A stretch of DNA of 8,109 nt, taken from the NCBI GenBank assembly GCA_004297555.1, contig SCSV01000371.1, positions 1 to 8,109 of the forward strand, in the 5' to 3' direction. Source of the DNA: Salinibacterium sp. Lineage in GTDB: Bacteria > Actinomycetota > Actinomycetes > Actinomycetales > Microbacteriaceae. Under the pieces are notes generated by a model. The model made no database searches and was not told where the DNA came from. It was given only the letters and a program-made list of their open reading frames with translations. A program made the translations under genes and the position numbers. How positions within the stretch are numbered: the first letter of the stretch is position 1; every line of letters starts with the position of its first letter. This document shows, piece after piece, positions 6,193-8,109 of the stretch.

Positions 6193-7049
6193 GGCTCGAC
6201 CGTGACGTCCAGACCGAGGTCGAGCGCGCGAACGCTGTGAGTGAGCGCGCCGATCGAAATGATGTCAACGCCCGTGCTGGCGATGGCGGCGACGGTATCC
6301 AATTCAACTCCCCCACTTGCTTCGACGAGCGCGCGCCCGGCGACAATCGCCACGCCCTCTCGCAGCTGATCCGGCGTGAAATTGTCGAGCATGATCGTGT
6401 CAACCCCCGCTGCCACGACCGGCTCGATCTGCTCAATTCGGTCAACTTCTACTTCAAGATGAACGTTATGCCCAAGTCGGGCCCGAGCGCTACGGATCGC
6501 TGTCCCCAAATCGAGGCCACTCGCTTCGAGCACCGCGAGGTGGTTGTCTTTGGCGAGCACGGCATCCGAGAGCGAAAAGCGGTGGTTATGGCCGCCGCCC
6601 GAGCGCACCGCGTGGCGATCAAGGATGCGCAGCCCCGGCATGGTCTTGCGGGTGTCGACGATGCGCGCGCGTGTGCCCTCGACCGCAGTGACGTATCGCG
6701 CTGTGAGGGTCGCGATTCCGGTCATCCGCTGCGTGAGGTTAAGCGCCACACGCTCGGCGAGCAGCACCGATCGGGCGCTGCCGGCGATCTCGGCAAGGAT
6801 TGCTCGGGCCGCGAATGCCTGCCCGTCCTCGGCGAGCAGTTCGACTGTCGTCGCGGGATCAACGAGCGCGAAGACTCGGGCGAAGACCTCCCCGCCGCTG
6901 AAGACTCCTGGCTCGCGAGCCGCAAGGCTCGCCCGCGCGCGAGCCGATTCGGGCAAGAAGGTCTCCGACGTGATGTCGCCCCAGGGCGCGTCCTCGGCGA
7001 GGGCGCGCTCGATAATGTCGTCGAGCTGCAGGTTCGTCACGCCGTTCAC
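6189..7049 (-). CDS. nadC: Nicotinate-nucleotide pyrophosphorylase (carboxylating), quinolinate phosphoribosyltransferase
   Basis: Converts quinolinate plus PRPP to nicotinate mononucleotide, CO2 and PPi, the third step of de novo NAD synthesis from aspartate. The protein has 286 residues, the usual size for type II phosphoribosyltransferases of this family. Visible motifs are the N-terminal EDAPWGDIT (19-27), ERVALNLTQRMTGIAT (99-114), VDTRKTMPGLRILDRHAVRS (131-150) with the substrate-binding Arg/Lys pair, GGGHNHRFSLSDAVLAKDNH (151-170) with conserved HR and K167, EVEV (199-202), DTIMLDNF (217-224), EASGGV (243-248) and ISIGALTHS (264-272). The N-terminal domain and the alpha/beta barrel are complete. 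The start is GTG overlapping the nadB stop as GTGA; a second GTG at codon 4 is possible. A start with little Shine-Dalgarno support fits coupled re-initiation. The stop overlaps the following cysteine desulfurase start by 4 bp. Confidence 0.96.
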   Translation of the reverse strand: MNGVTNLQLDDIIERALAEDAPWGDITSETFLPESARARASLAAREPGVFSGGEVFARVFALVDPATTVELLAEDGQAFAARAILAEIAGSARSVLLAERVALNLTQRMTGIATLTARYVTAVEGTRARIVDTRKTMPGLRILDRHAVRSGGGHNHRFSLSDAVLAKDNHLAVLEASGLDLGTAIRSARARLGHNVHLEVEVDRIEQIEPVVAAGVDTIMLDNFTPDQLREGVAIVAGRALVEASGGVELDTVAAIASTGVDIISIGALTHSVRALDLGLDVTVEP

Positions 7050-8093
7050 AGCGCCACCGCCGGTTCGGCGATCGCGGTCGGCAGCGGTTCAACCCAATCG
7101 AACGAGAGCGCGAAGGCCGGCACCGTCTCGGGAAAGTCCTCGCGCCAGTGCGCGCCGCGCGACTCTTCGCGGCGCAGCGCAGCGGCCACGAGCAGGCGCG
7201 CGAGGTCGAGCAGATTGCGGGTCTCGCCGTCCGCGACCGAGAGTCCATGGCTGTGCCAGTTCGCGAGCTGGGCGGCTGAGGCCCGGAGTGCCTCGCCCGA
7301 GCGGCTGAGGCCCGCCGCGTTCCACATGAGCCGTTGCAGCTCGAGTCGGGTGAAGGGCGTCGGCCCGGCATCCGCGGCTTCGGCGTTGGGCGGAATGGGC
7401 GCCTCGGTAGAGAGCCAGATGGCGGGCGAAGTCGGGATCGGCTCGAAGGCTGTGTCGAGGGCGTCGCCGGCGCGCCACGCGAAGACGAGCGATTCCAGCA
7501 GCGAGTTCGAGGCGAGTCGGTTGGCGCCGTGCACGCCCGTGCAGGCGGCTTCGCCAACCGCGTAGAGGCCGAGAAGCGAGGTGCGCCCGGCGTCATCGGT
7601 GCGGATGCCGCCCATCCAGTAGTGCGCGGCGGGCGTGACCGGGATCGGCGTCGTGGCCCAGTCGAACCCGTTCTGGGCGCAAACGCGCGTGATGCCGGGG
7701 AAGCGCTCGGCGAGGTACTCGGCGCCAAGGGCAGTCGCGTCGAGCAGCACGGGCCGACCGCCCTGCCGCGCCATGGTTGTGGCGATCGCACGAGCCACGA
7801 CATCGCGCGGTGCGAGCTCGGCATCGGGGTGGAAGTCGGGCATGAACCGGCGGCCGCTCTCGTCGAGCAGGATGGCGCCGTCACCGCGCACCGCCTCCGA
7901 GATGAGCGGGTTGCCCGCGACAGCGAGCGAGGTGGGGTGGAACTGGTAGAACTCGACATCGGCGATCACGGCGCCGGCGCGCAGAGCGGCGGCAATGCCG
8001 TCGCCGGTCGTCACGGTCGGGTTGGTGGTGTGCTCGTAGAGCTGGCCGGCTCCGCCGCTCGCGATCACGACAGCGTCCGCGTGAATGGTCAAC
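7046..8093 (-). CDS. nadB: L-aspartate oxidase, C-terminal two-thirds (5' end missing at contig edge)
   Basis: FAD enzyme oxidising L-aspartate to iminoaspartate, the first step of NAD synthesis, in the cytoplasm. About 349 codons of genuine sequence are present; the N-terminal FAD-binding GxGxxG region and start codon lie outside, probably about 150-180 residues. Visible elements are VVIASGGAGQLY, the EFYQFHPTSL loop, DESGRRFMPDFHP, a capping segment ending in AAHYWMGGIRTD, and the C-terminal FAD motif LYAVGEAACTGVHGANRLAS with NSLLES. A helical tail follows, with FTRLELQRLMWNAAGL and REESRGAHWREDFP. The frame is open to the window edge, but bases 8094-8109 are sequencing adapter, so the codons they would encode (ending RSSDL) are artefactual. 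The TTG near 8092 is not a real start, because the homologous protein is continuous through it. The stop overlaps the nadC GTG by 4 bp. Fumarate reductase/succinate dehydrogenase flavoproteins are homologous, but the nadC neighbour settles the call. Confidence 0.94.
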
Positions 8094-8109
8094 AGATCGG
8101 AAGAGCGTC
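8094..8109 (+). other. Illumina TruSeq adapter remnant (assembly artefact)
   Basis: The final 16 bases read AGATCGGAAGAGCGTC, identical to the start of the reverse complement of the Illumina TruSeq universal adapter. On the minus strand it reads GACGCTCTTCCGATCT, immediately followed by the nadB insert. It sits exactly at the sequence end, as expected for adapter read-through retained in an assembly. It should be trimmed; no biology should be inferred from these bases. Confidence 0.93.

Noticed and set aside
6162..7565. Long plus-strand open frame (467 codons) opposite nadC and nadB
   Set aside because: It is antisense to two well-supported NAD genes; its composition (Arg, Ser, Ala rich, no motif) is that of a shadow frame.
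6859..7959. 366-codon minus-strand frame overlapping nadB in another frame
   Set aside because: Its translation is Ser/Arg/Pro-rich without domains, while the nadB frame over the same DNA has clear FAD and substrate motifs.
1..8109. Mobile elements, CRISPR, tRNA or rRNA genes
   Set aside because: I saw no direct-repeat array, transposase, integrase, attachment-site duplication, or cloverleaf/rRNA sequence on either strand; almost all bases are assigned to conserved core genes.

Overview
The window is a piece of ordinary chromosomal core genome from a high-GC Gram-positive bacterium. The strong GC bias, GTG/TTG starts, the DUF2510 membrane protein, the single-chain (alpha2-type) glycyl-tRNA synthetase and the nadB-nadC-cysteine desulfurase order all point to Actinomycetota. 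Family Microbacteriaceae is a reasonable guess from protein flavour, but I did not test it. No phage, transposon, CRISPR, rRNA or tRNA signal is visible, and I do not see a new accessory system.

Layout, left to right. The left edge (1-80) holds the first ~25 codons of a small minus-strand membrane protein whose remainder lies outside. Next come two overlapping minus-strand genes: dgt (dGTP triphosphohydrolase, 77-1354), downstream of dusB (tRNA-dihydrouridine synthase, 1347-2498). A 94-bp divergent gap separates dusB from the only plus-strand gene (2593-3480), a DUF2510 / multi-TM / DUF4333-like membrane protein. This converges on glyS (glycyl-tRNA synthetase, minus, 3515-4900). After a 149-bp gap holding the glyS leader and a possible promoter comes a minus-strand operon, in transcription order nadB (5' end missing, 7046-8093), nadC (6189-7049) and a NifS/IscS-type cysteine desulfurase (5050-6192), joined by 4-bp stop/start overlaps.

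How the genes relate. NadB and NadC are steps one and three of the aspartate route to NAD; NadA, the [4Fe-4S] quinolinate synthase, is expected just beyond the right edge, and the cysteine desulfurase plausibly supplies sulfur for its cluster. GlyS, DusB and Dgt are housekeeping functions in translation, tRNA modification and nucleotide-pool control.

Two points deserve attention. The last 16 bases (8094-8109) match the Illumina TruSeq adapter, so the right edge is a contig end carrying untrimmed adapter rather than biological sequence. The glycyl-tRNA synthetase also appears to have lost all four cysteines of the zinc-ribbon insertion that I recall from other actinobacterial homologues.
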